Assembly: GCF_029245835.1 (NCBI RefSeq)
Contig: NZ_JAQWOO010000025.1
Span: 1 to 64,000, forward strand
Length of the DNA stretch: 64,000 nucleotides
Direction: 5' to 3'
Origin: Algibacter sp.
Lineage (GTDB): Bacteria > Bacteroidota > Bacteroidia > Flavobacteriales > Flavobacteriaceae
In this document: one piece after another, positions 42,658 to 51,360 of the stretch
How the letters are laid out: the number at the start of each line of letters is the position of its first letter
How positions within the stretch are numbered: the stretch's first letter is position 1
Position numbers and translations under genes: made by a program
Notes under the pieces: model-generated
The model's input: the letters and a program-made list of their open reading frames with translations, nothing else
Database searches by the model: none
Told to the model about the DNA's origin: nothing

Positions 42658-44399
42658 ATAACGAATATCATAGGTTATTAAAACGTCAGCTTAGAAAATC
42701 TGGTTTAAATATTTCAGATAATCCTGAATTTAGCAGTTTTTTAAGTATGATTGATAATGCGTACAAAAGCTTTGATAAGGATTTTAATCATATTGAACAC
42801 ATACTCGAAGAAAGCTCTAAAGAATTGTTTGTTGCAAATCAATATTTAATTCATGAAAGAGATAAAACGAGAACAAAACTTGAAAATATTGTTGATAATG
42901 TAGGCGGTGTTATTTTTGAAACAGATCTTGATGGGAATTTCACGTTTTTAAATAATGCCTGGGAAAAATATTCTGGATATGCTATTGAAAAAACTATAGG
43001 TAAAAATTTTAAGGATTTTTTAATTACTAAAAATATTGAAGGAAATAAAGAATTCCACAAATTATTCTCAAAGAAAAAGAAGCGTATTGAATTTATTTTT
43101 AAGCATAAAATTAATGATAAATTAATGTGGTTTGAGTTGAAGTCAAAACTAATTAAAGATAATAACGATTTACCAGCCGGATTTATTGGTACAATAATAG
43201 ACGTTACAAACTTAAAAGAAACAGAGGTTGAATTACAAAAAGCGAGTAAGTCTAAGGATGAGTTTTTATCTACTATGTCTCATGAAATTAGAACACCTTT
43301 AAATGCCGTTACGGGAATAACAAATATTTTACTAATGGAAGACTATTTGCCAGAGCAACTAGAAAACATTAAGGCATTAAAATATTCTGGAGAGCATTTA
43401 CTTGGTTTAATTAATGATTTGTTAGACTTTGATAAAATTAAATCTGGAAAATTAAAAGTATTAGAAAAAGACTTTAGTCTACCTTATTTTTTAGAAAATA
43501 TAAAATCTCACTTTCAATTAAGGGCTGAAAAAAAAGGTGTAGTTTTTAATGTTAGAAAAGAAAATGATCTTCCTGATAATATTATTGGCGATAAATTAAA
43601 ACTTACGCAAATAATGAAAAACTTATTAAGTAATTCTTTAAAGTTTACAGAGAAAGGAAGCGTTATTCTTAGTATTAAAAATTTAGGTATTAATAAAAAT
43701 AAAATTAGGCTAAGGTTTAAGGTCGTTGATACAGGTATCGGTATATCAAAAAGTAGACAAGAATCAATATTTGAAAGCTTTATGCAAGCGGATTCACAGA
43801 CTTCCATAAAATATGGAGGTACTGGTTTAGGATTATCTATTAGTAAAAAATTATTAAACCTACAGAATAGTGATTTAATAGTTCAAAGCAAGTTAGGACA
43901 AGGTGCTACTTTTTCTTTTGAAATCAAATATAGAGTAAGTAATAGGCTTAACCTTTACGAACCAGATATGATTAAAATGCAACCAAACTATGAGCCTTTA
44001 AATTTAAATGTATTGGTTGCAGAAGACAATAAAATGAATATTCTCATTTTAAAAAGATTCTTTTCGAAATGGCATGTAAATTATAAAGTAGCAGAAAACG
44101 GCAAAGAAGTGTTGAAGTATTTTGAAAATTCTAATTTTGATTTTGATTTGGTTTTAATGGATTTACAGATGCCACTTTTAGATGGTTATGAAACTGCTAG
44201 TATTATTAGAAATTTATCAGATAAGTCTAAATCAAATATTCCAATAATAGCCCTAACTGCATTTGCTCAAACCGATATTAAAGAAAAAACTAAACAATAT
44301 AAAATGAATGGATTTATGGGTAAACCATTTAATCCTGAAAAACTTTATAAATTACTAAAGTCTTATTCAAACGAAGCTCTAAATGAACAAGTTATTTAG
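42651..44399 (+). CDS. Cytosolic PAS hybrid histidine kinase with receiver domain
   Basis: Protein of 582 residues with no membrane segment. Residues about 75-190 are a PAS domain (GGVIFETDLDGNFTFLNNAW, GTIIDVTNLKETE). HisKA is at about 200-265 with SKDEFLSTMSHEIRTPLNAV (phospho-His near 210), and HATPase at about 310-430 (NLLSNSLKFT, DTGIGI, YGGTGLGLSIS). A receiver domain at about 455-575 has Asp near 503 in LVLMDLQMPLLDGYE. Its start overlaps the FIST gene by 7 bases, a pairing known for FIST sensors. No Hpt or DNA-binding output is adjacent, so the next step of the relay lies elsewhere. Confidence 0.94.
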   Translation: MLNNEYHRLLKRQLRKSGLNISDNPEFSSFLSMIDNAYKSFDKDFNHIEHILEESSKELFVANQYLIHERDKTRTKLENIVDNVGGVIFETDLDGNFTFLNNAWEKYSGYAIEKTIGKNFKDFLITKNIEGNKEFHKLFSKKKKRIEFIFKHKINDKLMWFELKSKLIKDNNDLPAGFIGTIIDVTNLKETEVELQKASKSKDEFLSTMSHEIRTPLNAVTGITNILLMEDYLPEQLENIKALKYSGEHLLGLINDLLDFDKIKSGKLKVLEKDFSLPYFLENIKSHFQLRAEKKGVVFNVRKENDLPDNIIGDKLKLTQIMKNLLSNSLKFTEKGSVILSIKNLGINKNKIRLRFKVVDTGIGISKSRQESIFESFMQADSQTSIKYGGTGLGLSISKKLLNLQNSDLIVQSKLGQGATFSFEIKYRVSNRLNLYEPDMIKMQPNYEPLNLNVLVAEDNKMNILILKRFFSKWHVNYKVAENGKEVLKYFENSNFDFDLVLMDLQMPLLDGYETASIIRNLSDKSKSNIPIIALTAFAQTDIKEKTKQYKMNGFMGKPFNPEKLYKLLKSYSNEALNEQVI

Positions 44400-44473
44400 A
44401 TATTTTCATAAAGATAAATAGATATACAAATATTTTTATTGTTTGTAAAGCATTCTATATTTATCTTTAACCA

Positions 44474-45172
44474 ATGCAAGAAAAACCATCGTCATTTTCA
44501 ATAAAAAACTGGAGTCAAGACGATCAACCTCGAGAAAAATTACTTTACAAAGGCAAAGCCACATTAAGTGATGCCGAATTAGTTGCTATTTTGATAGGCT
44601 CTGGTAACCGTCAAGAAAGTGCTGTAGATTTATGTAAACGTATTTTAGCGAGTACTGATAATAATTTAAGTGCCTTAGGGAAACTATCCGTAAAACAACT
44701 TATGGAGTTTAACGGAATTGGTGAAGCCAAAGCCATAAGTATTATTGCAGCCTTAGAATTAGGAAGACGACGCAGAGGAGAAGAAGCCTTAGAAAAAAAG
44801 AAAATCACATCTAGCACATCGGTTTTTGAATTGATGCAACCTATTATTGGCGAATTAGAGCATGAGGAGTTTTGGATTATTTATGTTAATAACTCTAACA
44901 AAGTCATTCAAAAGAATCAACTAAGCAAAGGCGGCATAACAGGCACTTTGGTTGATGTGCGCTTGGTGTTAAAAAATGCTTTAGAAGTTGGTGCCACAGC
45001 TTTAATATTAGCACACAACCATCCATCTGGGACTTTAAAACCTAGTGAAGCTGATAAACAAATTACTCAAAAATTAAAATTAGCAGCACAAAGTCTAGAT
45101 ATAAAAGTTTTAGATCACCTTATTATCACAGAAAAAGCATACTTTAGTTTTGCTGATGAATCTATATTGTGA
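44474..45172 (+). CDS. radC: RadC family JAB-domain protein
   Basis: Protein of 232 residues. An N-terminal helix-hairpin-helix part (LSVKQLMEFNGIGEAKAISI, residues about 73-92) is followed by the JAB/MPN metalloprotease-like domain with Glu in LEHEEFWIIYVN and the JAMM zinc motif HNHPSGTLKPSEAD near residue 180. Despite the 'DNA repair' name the role is uncertain. The start at 44474 (MQEKPSSFSIKNW) fits family N-termini. It is followed by a low-complexity gap and the deacetylase gene. Confidence 0.93.
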   Translation: MQEKPSSFSIKNWSQDDQPREKLLYKGKATLSDAELVAILIGSGNRQESAVDLCKRILASTDNNLSALGKLSVKQLMEFNGIGEAKAISIIAALELGRRRRGEEALEKKKITSSTSVFELMQPIIGELEHEEFWIIYVNNSNKVIQKNQLSKGGITGTLVDVRLVLKNALEVGATALILAHNHPSGTLKPSEADKQITQKLKLAAQSLDIKVLDHLIITEKAYFSFADESIL

Positions 45173-45236
45173 TTAAAGACATGAGACCGATGACAGAAGA
45201 CTGCTTTTCAAACACTGAAAACTGCAAACTGAAATT

Positions 45237-46538
45237 ATGCTATTAGTATATACCCATAAAATATCACCTAGATTAAATTATGTTTTTAAACATATTTGCA
45301 CGAGGATATTAGGTGTTAAAGTGAGCTTTACAACAAAAATTGAAGCCTTTATTGCTCATGATAGTTTAAAAATGTCTTATACTAAACAGCAATTAGGTAA
45401 TGAGTTTTTTATTAAGAGTCACGATATTTTATTTGAACAAGGCTTAAGTGATATCGAAATTAATATACATGATTGGGGCAATACAAAATGCTTCTTTTAC
45501 CTTGGAGAAAAGAGTGCGATGCCTTTTGATATTTTTTCAGCTTCTTTTTATTTATTGTCAAGATACGAAGAGTATTTACCACATGTAAAAGATGAATATG
45601 GACGTTTTACAGCTACCGAAAGTTTAGCTTATAAAAAAGGGTTTTTACATCAGCCCGTTGTAGATATTTGGGCTTATAAATTTAGAGACGCTTTACAAAA
45701 TCAGTACCCAGAATTTAAATTCCCTAAAAGGACATATCAAATAAAACCCATCATAGATGTTCCTAGTCCTTACCAATATAAACTCAAGGGTATTATGCGA
45801 ACATTGGGCGGGGCAATTAAAGATACTTCAAGATTAAGATTAAGAAGTTTATATTCCAGATTCACAGTGCTTCTTGGATTTAGGCACGATCCTTTTGATA
45901 CCTTTAAATATTTAATTAATAGACAAAAAAACACACCTTTTAAATTTGTTTTCTTTTTCCTAATTGGCGATTATTCTACTTATGATAAGGGAGTTAATCC
46001 AAATAAAAAGAAATTTGTGTCGCTCATAAAACATGTGGCTGATTATTGCAGAGTAGGATTAAAAATATCTTATTTTGCACTTGAAGATGATGTATTATTA
46101 AAGAAAGAAAAAGTGAGAATGGAAGATATTTTAAACACTAATTTAAAAGCTTCTAGACAATCATTCTCAAAACTAAATTTACCAGAAACTTACAGAAACT
46201 TAATAGCTTTAGAGGTACAAGAAGATTATACTATGGGTTATACAAACCATATAGGTTTTAGGGCAGGCTCTTGTACACCCTTTTTGTTTTATGATTTAGA
46301 TTACGAAGTACAAACACCTTTAAAAATTATACCATATCACCTTATGGATCATGCACTATTGAAGTATAAATCGCTACTCGATAAAAGGAAAATTTTAAAA
46401 GAAGTAATCCAGGAAGTAAAGCAAGTTGATGGTGAGTTTGTTCCTGTGTTTCACAACTATACATTTAGTGATGCTCCTAAATGGTTAGGGTTTAAAGAAT
46501 TGTTTAACTTAATTTTAGATTCTGCAGATGAAGTTTAA
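45237..46538 (+). CDS. Polysaccharide deacetylase family protein
   Basis: Protein of 433 residues without an obvious signal peptide. Residues 1-180 form an N-terminal domain typical of Bacteroidota members (FDIFSASFYLLSRYEEYLP, GFLHQPVVDIWAYKF). The NodB-like part begins at PIIDVPSPYQYKLKG and includes FFFLIGDYSTYD and EVQEDYTMGYTNHIGFRAGS. The familiar HxxxH metal pair of canonical deacetylases is not obvious to me, so the substrate and even the activity are uncertain. The stop overlaps the HAD phosphatase gene by 11 bases, indicating coupling. Confidence 0.82.
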   Translation: MLLVYTHKISPRLNYVFKHICTRILGVKVSFTTKIEAFIAHDSLKMSYTKQQLGNEFFIKSHDILFEQGLSDIEINIHDWGNTKCFFYLGEKSAMPFDIFSASFYLLSRYEEYLPHVKDEYGRFTATESLAYKKGFLHQPVVDIWAYKFRDALQNQYPEFKFPKRTYQIKPIIDVPSPYQYKLKGIMRTLGGAIKDTSRLRLRSLYSRFTVLLGFRHDPFDTFKYLINRQKNTPFKFVFFFLIGDYSTYDKGVNPNKKKFVSLIKHVADYCRVGLKISYFALEDDVLLKKEKVRMEDILNTNLKASRQSFSKLNLPETYRNLIALEVQEDYTMGYTNHIGFRAGSCTPFLFYDLDYEVQTPLKIIPYHLMDHALLKYKSLLDKRKILKEVIQEVKQVDGEFVPVFHNYTFSDAPKWLGFKELFNLILDSADEV

Positions 46539-47217
46539 AGGTATTACAGATGTGTTTTTTGATTTAGACCATACGCTTTGGGATTTCGATAAAAATTCGG
46601 AATTAACATTTAGAAAGATTTTTGAGTTGCATAAAGTGAATGTCAATATCTCTGAATTTTTAATCCACTATGTCCCCATTAATTTAAAGTATTGGAGGTT
46701 ATATAGAGAGGATAAAATTGAAAAGAATATGCTACGTTTTACTAGGTTAAATGAAACTTTTAAAGCTATCAATTTTAACGCTGAAGCTGATTTAGTGCAT
46801 AAGTTATCAGATGATTATATGGCACATTTAACTACATTTAATCACTTATTTGAAAACACGTTTGAAATTCTAGATTACTTAAGTATTAATTATAATTTAC
46901 ACATTATAACCAATGGGTTTGATGAAGTGCAGTATAAAAAGATGAGTCATTCTAAAATTGATCATTATTTTAAAACCATTACAAATTCTGAAAATGCAGG
47001 TGTAAAAAAACCAAACCCTATAATATTTAATTATGCTTTAAACCTTGCAAAGACGAAACCTAATAAAAGCGTTATGATAGGTGATAGTTATGAAGCAGAT
47101 ATTTTAGGAGCAAAAAACATGGGTATGGATGTGGTGTTTTTTGATGTTAATAGTATGACGGTGGATAGTGATATAAAACAAATTGATAATTTGATACAAT
47201 TAAAAAAGTATCTTTAA
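46528..47217 (+). CDS. yjjG: YjjG-type pyrimidine 5'-nucleotidase (HAD)
   Basis: HAD subfamily IA phosphatase of 229 residues. Motif I is FFDLDHTLWDFDKNSELTF, a wording characteristic of YjjG-like nucleotidases that clear non-canonical pyrimidine nucleotides. Motif II is in HIITNGFDEVQYKKM, motif III Lys in NAGVKKPNPIIF, and motif IV in VMIGDSYEADILGAKNMGM. It overlaps the deacetylase gene by 11 bases. The symbol rests on the motif I wording and length, so related specificity is possible. Confidence 0.85.
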   Translation: MKFKGITDVFFDLDHTLWDFDKNSELTFRKIFELHKVNVNISEFLIHYVPINLKYWRLYREDKIEKNMLRFTRLNETFKAINFNAEADLVHKLSDDYMAHLTTFNHLFENTFEILDYLSINYNLHIITNGFDEVQYKKMSHSKIDHYFKTITNSENAGVKKPNPIIFNYALNLAKTKPNKSVMIGDSYEADILGAKNMGMDVVFFDVNSMTVDSDIKQIDNLIQLKKYL

Positions 47218-47291
47218 TTTTTATTAAACACACGTATCGTTTTTTAATTACTAAAATTAATATTTACAAAAAGAATAATATATTTAACAAT

Positions 47292-48152
47292 ATGAAGACT
47301 AATTTTTTTTCAATAATACTAACCTGTTTTATTGTAACCTCTGTATTTACACAAGCTAAGATCAATAATTATAAGTATGTCATTGTACCTAAGAAGTTTG
47401 ATTTTTTGAAAGAGAAAGACCAATATCAATTGAACTCGCTAACAAATTTTTTGTTTAATAAGTACGGTTTTGAAGCGGTAATGGAAGGTTCAGATTATCC
47501 TAAAGATTTACAAATCAATAGATGTTTAGCATTAAATTCTGATGTGTTTAAAGATTCAGGAATGTTTAGAACTAAAATTAAAATAGAACTTAAAGACTGT
47601 AATGATAAATTAGTTTTTACTTCTGAAATAGGTGAAAGCAGAGAAAAAGAATATAAGACGGCATATAATCTTGCGTTACGCGATGCTTTTAAATCAATTG
47701 AAGCTCTAAATTATAAATATGCATCAAATAAAAATATAGCCTCAATTATTACAACGCCACAGACTCAGACAAATACTGAAGTTTCTGAAGAAATTCAGCA
47801 GCTAAGGCAAGAAATACAAAATTTAAAAAACGAAAAGCAAACTGAGGTTGCAGTTGTTGAACCTCCTAAAGTTGGAGCGCCCCAACCACAACCAGTTAGT
47901 AAGATAGTTTCTAAAGAAATTACAGTAATTGAAGGTGTGTCAAATGTATTATATGCCCAAGAAATTGATAACGGATTTCAGTTGGTGGACAGTAGCCCCA
48001 AAGTGGTTTACAGAATAAAAAACACCAATTTGAAAGATGTGTTTTTAGTAGAGGGAACAAGCGCTATTATTTATAAAAAGGGAGACGATTGGGTTTTAGA
48101 ATATTATTCTGATAATACTCTTGAGCAAAACACCTTAAATATTAAGTTTTAA
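47292..48152 (+). CDS. Exported protein of unknown function with coiled coil
   Basis: Protein of 286 residues. A signal peptide covers about 1-20 (SVFTQ). Residues 25-155 form a compact domain (YKYVIVPKKFDFLKEKDQYQ, YGFEAVMEGSDYP, KIKIELKDC, RDAFKSIEALNYKY) that is familiar from unannotated Flavobacteriaceae proteins. A coiled coil follows (EEIQQLRQEIQNLKNEKQ, about 176-193), then a proline-rich linker and a C-terminal beta-rich part. I cannot name a function. It stands alone, with repeat copy E 15 bases after the stop. Confidence 0.8.
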   Translation: MKTNFFSIILTCFIVTSVFTQAKINNYKYVIVPKKFDFLKEKDQYQLNSLTNFLFNKYGFEAVMEGSDYPKDLQINRCLALNSDVFKDSGMFRTKIKIELKDCNDKLVFTSEIGESREKEYKTAYNLALRDAFKSIEALNYKYASNKNIASIITTPQTQTNTEVSEEIQQLRQEIQNLKNEKQTEVAVVEPPKVGAPQPQPVSKIVSKEITVIEGVSNVLYAQEIDNGFQLVDSSPKVVYRIKNTNLKDVFLVEGTSAIIYKKGDDWVLEYYSDNTLEQNTLNIKF

Positions 48153-48167
48153 TTATAATGTAATTTT

Positions 48168-48232
48168 GCGTTAGAGATTCAAGGGCATGTTTGAGCTCGC
48201 CGATCCCTATAGCTATCGGGAGTGGTTACGCC
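48168..48232 (-). repeat. Dispersed intergenic repeat, copy E (inverted, short form)
   Basis: On the + strand it begins GCGTTAGAGATTCAA and continues GGGCATGTTTGAG, matching the reversed copy D text GCGTGAGGGATTG...GGCATGTTTGA. It ends GGGAGTGGTTACGCC. The GGGTCGGGC block is missing and the centre is the palindromic CCCTATAGCTATCGGG. It lies in the 90-base gap between two convergent genes. Confidence 0.7.
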
Positions 48233-48242
48233 AAGAAAGAAA

Positions 48243-49526
48243 TTAATAATTGTATTTATCTTTCCAACGATGTTTTAAAAACTCGCGATGTGCGTTTTCG
48301 CGAGCGTTGTTTCCGGGTTCGTAAAGTGTCGTATTTTTTATTTCGTCTGGCAGAAACTCTTGTGGCGCAAAATTATTCTCGTAATTATGTGCGTACTTAT
48401 AATTATCGCCGTAACCTAGCTCTTTCATGAGTTTGGTAGGGGCATTTCTTATTTCCAGCGGCACACTTAAATCACCTGTTTGTTTAACCAATTGTTGCGC
48501 TTTACCAATAGCCATATAAGCGGCATTGCTTTTAGGAGAGCAAGCCAAATAAGTAGCGCACTGACTTAAAATAATGCGAGATTCTGGGAAGCCAATAGTT
48601 GTTACCGCTTGAAATGCGTTGTTGGCAATTACGAGTGCCGTAGGGTTAGCATTCCCGATATCTTCACTTGCCGAAATTAGTAAACGACGCGCAATAAATT
48701 TCACATCTTCGCCACCTTCAATCATGCGAGCCAGCCAATATACTGCACCATTAGGGTCGCTACCACGTATGGATTTTATAAATGCTGAAATAATATCAAA
48801 ATGCTGTTCGCCCGTTTTATCATAGCGAACCGTATTGTTTTGAATTTTATCTAAAACAATTTCATCTGTAATTTCAATACTATCGGTGTTAAAAGAATTC
48901 ACTAAAAGCTCAAAAATATTCAACAGTTTTCTAGCATCGCCACCAGATAGCCTTAAAAGTGCATTGGTTTCTTTTAAAGTAATATTCTTTTTAGAAATAT
49001 GGTCGTCGGTTTCAATAGCACGTTTTAAAAGGGTCTCTAAATCGGTTTTATCAAAAGCATTTAAAATATAAACTTGGCAGCGCGATAAAAGTGCCGAAAT
49101 AACCTCAAAACTTGGGTTTTCTGTAGTTGCTCCAATAAGTGTTATCCAACCCTTTTCAACCGCTTGTAATAAAGAATCTTGCTGAGATTTACTAAATCTA
49201 TGAATCTCATCAATAAATAAAATAGGGTTTTTTGTAGTAAACAATCCACCACTTTGTTTGGCTTTATCAATAACCTCTCTAATGTCTTTAACCCCAGAAT
49301 TAATAGCGCTTAAGGTGTAAAACGGTCTGCCAGATTCTGAGGCAATAATGTTTGCTAAGGTTGTTTTTCCAGTTCCTGGTGGTCCCCAAAAAATCATCGA
49401 CGGTATCAAACCCTGCTTTATATGTTGGGTTAATGCACCACCTTTACCTACTAAATGATCTTGGCTCACGTAGTCTTTTAACGTCTTTGGTCTTAATCGC
49501 TCAGCTAATGGCTCATTCAAATTCAT
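48243..49526 (-). CDS. rarA: Replication-associated recombination protein A (AAA+ ATPase)
   Basis: MgsA/RarA clamp-loader-like ATPase of 427 residues, acting at stalled replication forks. The N-terminus NEPLAERLRPKTLKDYVSQ is diagnostic. Walker A is GPPGTGKTTLANIIA (near residue 47) and Walker B is ILFIDEIHRF. Sensor text is GATTENPSFE, and SGGDARKLLNIFELL follows. The C-terminal tetramerisation region begins near SAFIKSIRGSDPNGAVYWLA. The length is normal. The gene stands alone and its 3' side abuts repeat copy E. Confidence 0.96.
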   Translation of the reverse strand: MNLNEPLAERLRPKTLKDYVSQDHLVGKGGALTQHIKQGLIPSMIFWGPPGTGKTTLANIIASESGRPFYTLSAINSGVKDIREVIDKAKQSGGLFTTKNPILFIDEIHRFSKSQQDSLLQAVEKGWITLIGATTENPSFEVISALLSRCQVYILNAFDKTDLETLLKRAIETDDHISKKNITLKETNALLRLSGGDARKLLNIFELLVNSFNTDSIEITDEIVLDKIQNNTVRYDKTGEQHFDIISAFIKSIRGSDPNGAVYWLARMIEGGEDVKFIARRLLISASEDIGNANPTALVIANNAFQAVTTIGFPESRIILSQCATYLACSPKSNAAYMAIGKAQQLVKQTGDLSVPLEIRNAPTKLMKELGYGDNYKYAHNYENNFAPQEFLPDEIKNTTLYEPGNNARENAHREFLKHRWKDKYNY

Positions 49527-49597
49527 AAATGTAAAATTAAAGTAAAATTTTCACTTTTATCTTTTCCTTGAAGATGGAAATCTTATTCTTTTTACTT

Positions 49598-49697
49598 GGG
49601 CGTGCCCCCGAAAAGGGGTCGGGCTTTTACTACTCAATCTTTTTGTTTTTTTAAGAAAACAAAAAGGATTTCAAACATGCCGCTCAATCCCTCACGC
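49598..49697 (+). repeat. Dispersed intergenic repeat, copy D
   Basis: Begins GGGCGTGCCCCC, then GAAAAGGGGTCGGGCTTTT. The middle is a hairpin CTTTTTGTTTT-TTTAAG-AAAACAAAAAG. It ends CGCTCAATCCCTCACGC. Termini GCGTG/CACGC pair, and CCCC-GAAAA-GGGG is an inner hairpin. It lies between the divergent rarA and rhomboid genes. Confidence 0.85.
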
Positions 49698-49760
49698 TGG
49701 TATATCTGCCAATTTAGCACAAAACCCAAAAATGGATAACTATTTGCTAACTTTAAAGCA

Positions 49761-50495
49761 ATGAAAAACAAAGAACATTTTCAATTCTCAACAGGGGTAA
49801 TCGCTTACCCTGTGTTTTTTGTGCTAATTATTTGGTTAGTATTCTGGTTCGAGGTGCGCTTTGGTTACAACTTTAGTAAATATGGAGTTTTTCCTCAAAC
49901 TTTAAGAGGTTTAAGAGGCGTTGTATTAAGTCCGTTTATTCATGGCGACATCAAACATATATATCATAATACAGTGCCATTATTTGTATTATCTACAGCA
50001 TTGTTTTATTTCTATAGACACATCGCATGGAAAGTTGTTTTTTTCGGGATTCTATTATCCGGATTTCTTACTTGGTGTATTGGCAGACCATCATATCATA
50101 TCGGGGCAAGTGGCTTAATTTATGTGTTAGTAAGTTTTAATTTCTTTAAAGGTGTTTTTGCAAAACATTACAGACTCATTGCCTTATCACTAGTAGTAAT
50201 TTTTCTTTACGGAAGTATGGTTTGGTATACCTTACCTATAGAAAAAGGAATTTCTTGGGAAGGCCATATGGCAGGATTAATAACAGGCTTAATATTCGCC
50301 TTATTTTTTAAAAGAGAAATAGCAAAACCAAAAAAGTATGTATGGGAACAAGAAAATTATAATGAAGATAACGATCCTTTTCTTAAACATTTTGACGAAA
50401 ACGGAAATTTTATAGAAACCTTAGAACCTGAAATAGACGAGGAACAACTCCATATAAATTACCACTTCAAAAAAGAGAATCCAGAAAAAGATTAA
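49761..50495 (+). CDS. Rhomboid-family intramembrane serine protease
   Basis: Inner-membrane protease of 244 residues with about six hydrophobic segments. The nucleophile is Ser near residue 116 in HIGASGLIYVL (GxSG), and the catalytic His near residue 168 is in WEGHMAGLITG. The preceding text HGDIKHIYHNTVPLF matches the loop-1 and helix-2 His/Asn region. A C-terminal soluble tail of about 50 acidic residues follows the last membrane helix. Substrates are unknown. Repeat copy D occupies its upstream region, ending 63 bases before the start. Confidence 0.92.
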   Translation: MKNKEHFQFSTGVIAYPVFFVLIIWLVFWFEVRFGYNFSKYGVFPQTLRGLRGVVLSPFIHGDIKHIYHNTVPLFVLSTALFYFYRHIAWKVVFFGILLSGFLTWCIGRPSYHIGASGLIYVLVSFNFFKGVFAKHYRLIALSLVVIFLYGSMVWYTLPIEKGISWEGHMAGLITGLIFALFFKREIAKPKKYVWEQENYNEDNDPFLKHFDENGNFIETLEPEIDEEQLHINYHFKKENPEKD

Positions 50496-50550
50496 TAGAA
50501 ATGGATTTAATATGTTTTGTTCAAATTTAGATGAGAACAAATGAGACTGT

Positions 50551-51288
50551 CTACTTCATCCGTTGTCTCACAACTTCGTATAAAAAAGCACCACAAGCCA
50601 CAGAAACATTCAAAGATTCAATATCGCCTAGTAATGGCAGTTTAGCTTTAGCATCCACAACCTTTAAAGTAGAAGGGTTTATACCTCTCCCTTCCGAGCC
50701 CATAATTATGGCACAAGGTTCAACAAAAGAAACATCATATAACGTATTATTAGTCTTTTCAGTAGCAGCAATAACTTTAATACCAGAAGCCTGCATATAA
50801 AACACAGCATCTTTTATATGATCTACTTTACAAATTGGGATTTTAAAAACAGCACCAGCACTTGTTTTTATGGTGTCACCATTTACAGGTGCACCGCCTT
50901 TTTTTTGAATAATTATGCCATCAACACCAGTACATTCGGCAGTTCTAATAATGGCTCCAAAATTTCTAACATCACTTAATTGGTCTAACAATAAAAAAAG
51001 AGGTATTTTACTAGATTCCATCACATTCATAACCAGAGTTTCCATGTCATGAAATTCAATAGGGGATATTTGAGCAACAGCACCTTGATGATTTTTATTG
51101 GTTAGCCTATTAAGTTTTTCAATAGGCACGTAAGATTTGTTAATCGACTTTTTATTCAATAGCGACTCTAACTCGCTAAATAACTCGCCTCTTTCTCCCT
51201 TTTGTAGAAATACTTTATCAATAGTTTCACCAGCGTTTACAGCTTCTATAATAGCTCTAATACCGAATATTTGTGTTTGGTTTTCCAT
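50551..51288 (-). CDS. rlmB: 23S rRNA (guanosine-2'-O-)-methyltransferase RlmB-type
   Basis: SPOUT-family RNA methyltransferase of 245 residues. The N-terminal substrate-binding domain has QIFGIRAIIEAVNAG. The knotted catalytic domain carries the three SpoU motifs: LLDQLSDVRNFGAIIRTAE, AIIMGSEGRGI, and LPLLGDIESLNVSVACGAFL. It methylates the ribose of a guanosine in 23S rRNA (G2251 in E. coli). The SusC/D locus ends upstream and is separated from it by a terminator. Confidence 0.94.
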   Translation of the reverse strand: MENQTQIFGIRAIIEAVNAGETIDKVFLQKGERGELFSELESLLNKKSINKSYVPIEKLNRLTNKNHQGAVAQISPIEFHDMETLVMNVMESSKIPLFLLLDQLSDVRNFGAIIRTAECTGVDGIIIQKKGGAPVNGDTIKTSAGAVFKIPICKVDHIKDAVFYMQASGIKVIAATEKTNNTLYDVSFVEPCAIIMGSEGRGINPSTLKVVDAKAKLPLLGDIESLNVSVACGAFLYEVVRQRMK

Positions 51289-51300
51289 TGGGTTAAAGGT

Positions 51301-51337
51301 AAAAAAAAGAGACTATAATATTATAGCCTCTCTTTTT
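51301..51337 (-). terminator. Intrinsic terminator of the SusC-SusD-lipoprotein operon
   Basis: AGAGACTATAAT and ATTATAGCCTCT (51308-51331) form a stem with one mismatch, flanked by eight A on the left, so the leftward transcript ends in eight U. It lies 24 bases past the stop of the lipoprotein gene. Confidence 0.82.
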
Positions 51338-51360
51338 AAATTTAAAATTTTATGTTTTTT

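Noticed and set aside
48191-48430. Plus-strand frame of 79 codons over repeat copy E and the end of rarA
   Set aside because: Its N-terminal part is the repeat and the rest is antisense to the conserved rarA C-terminus.
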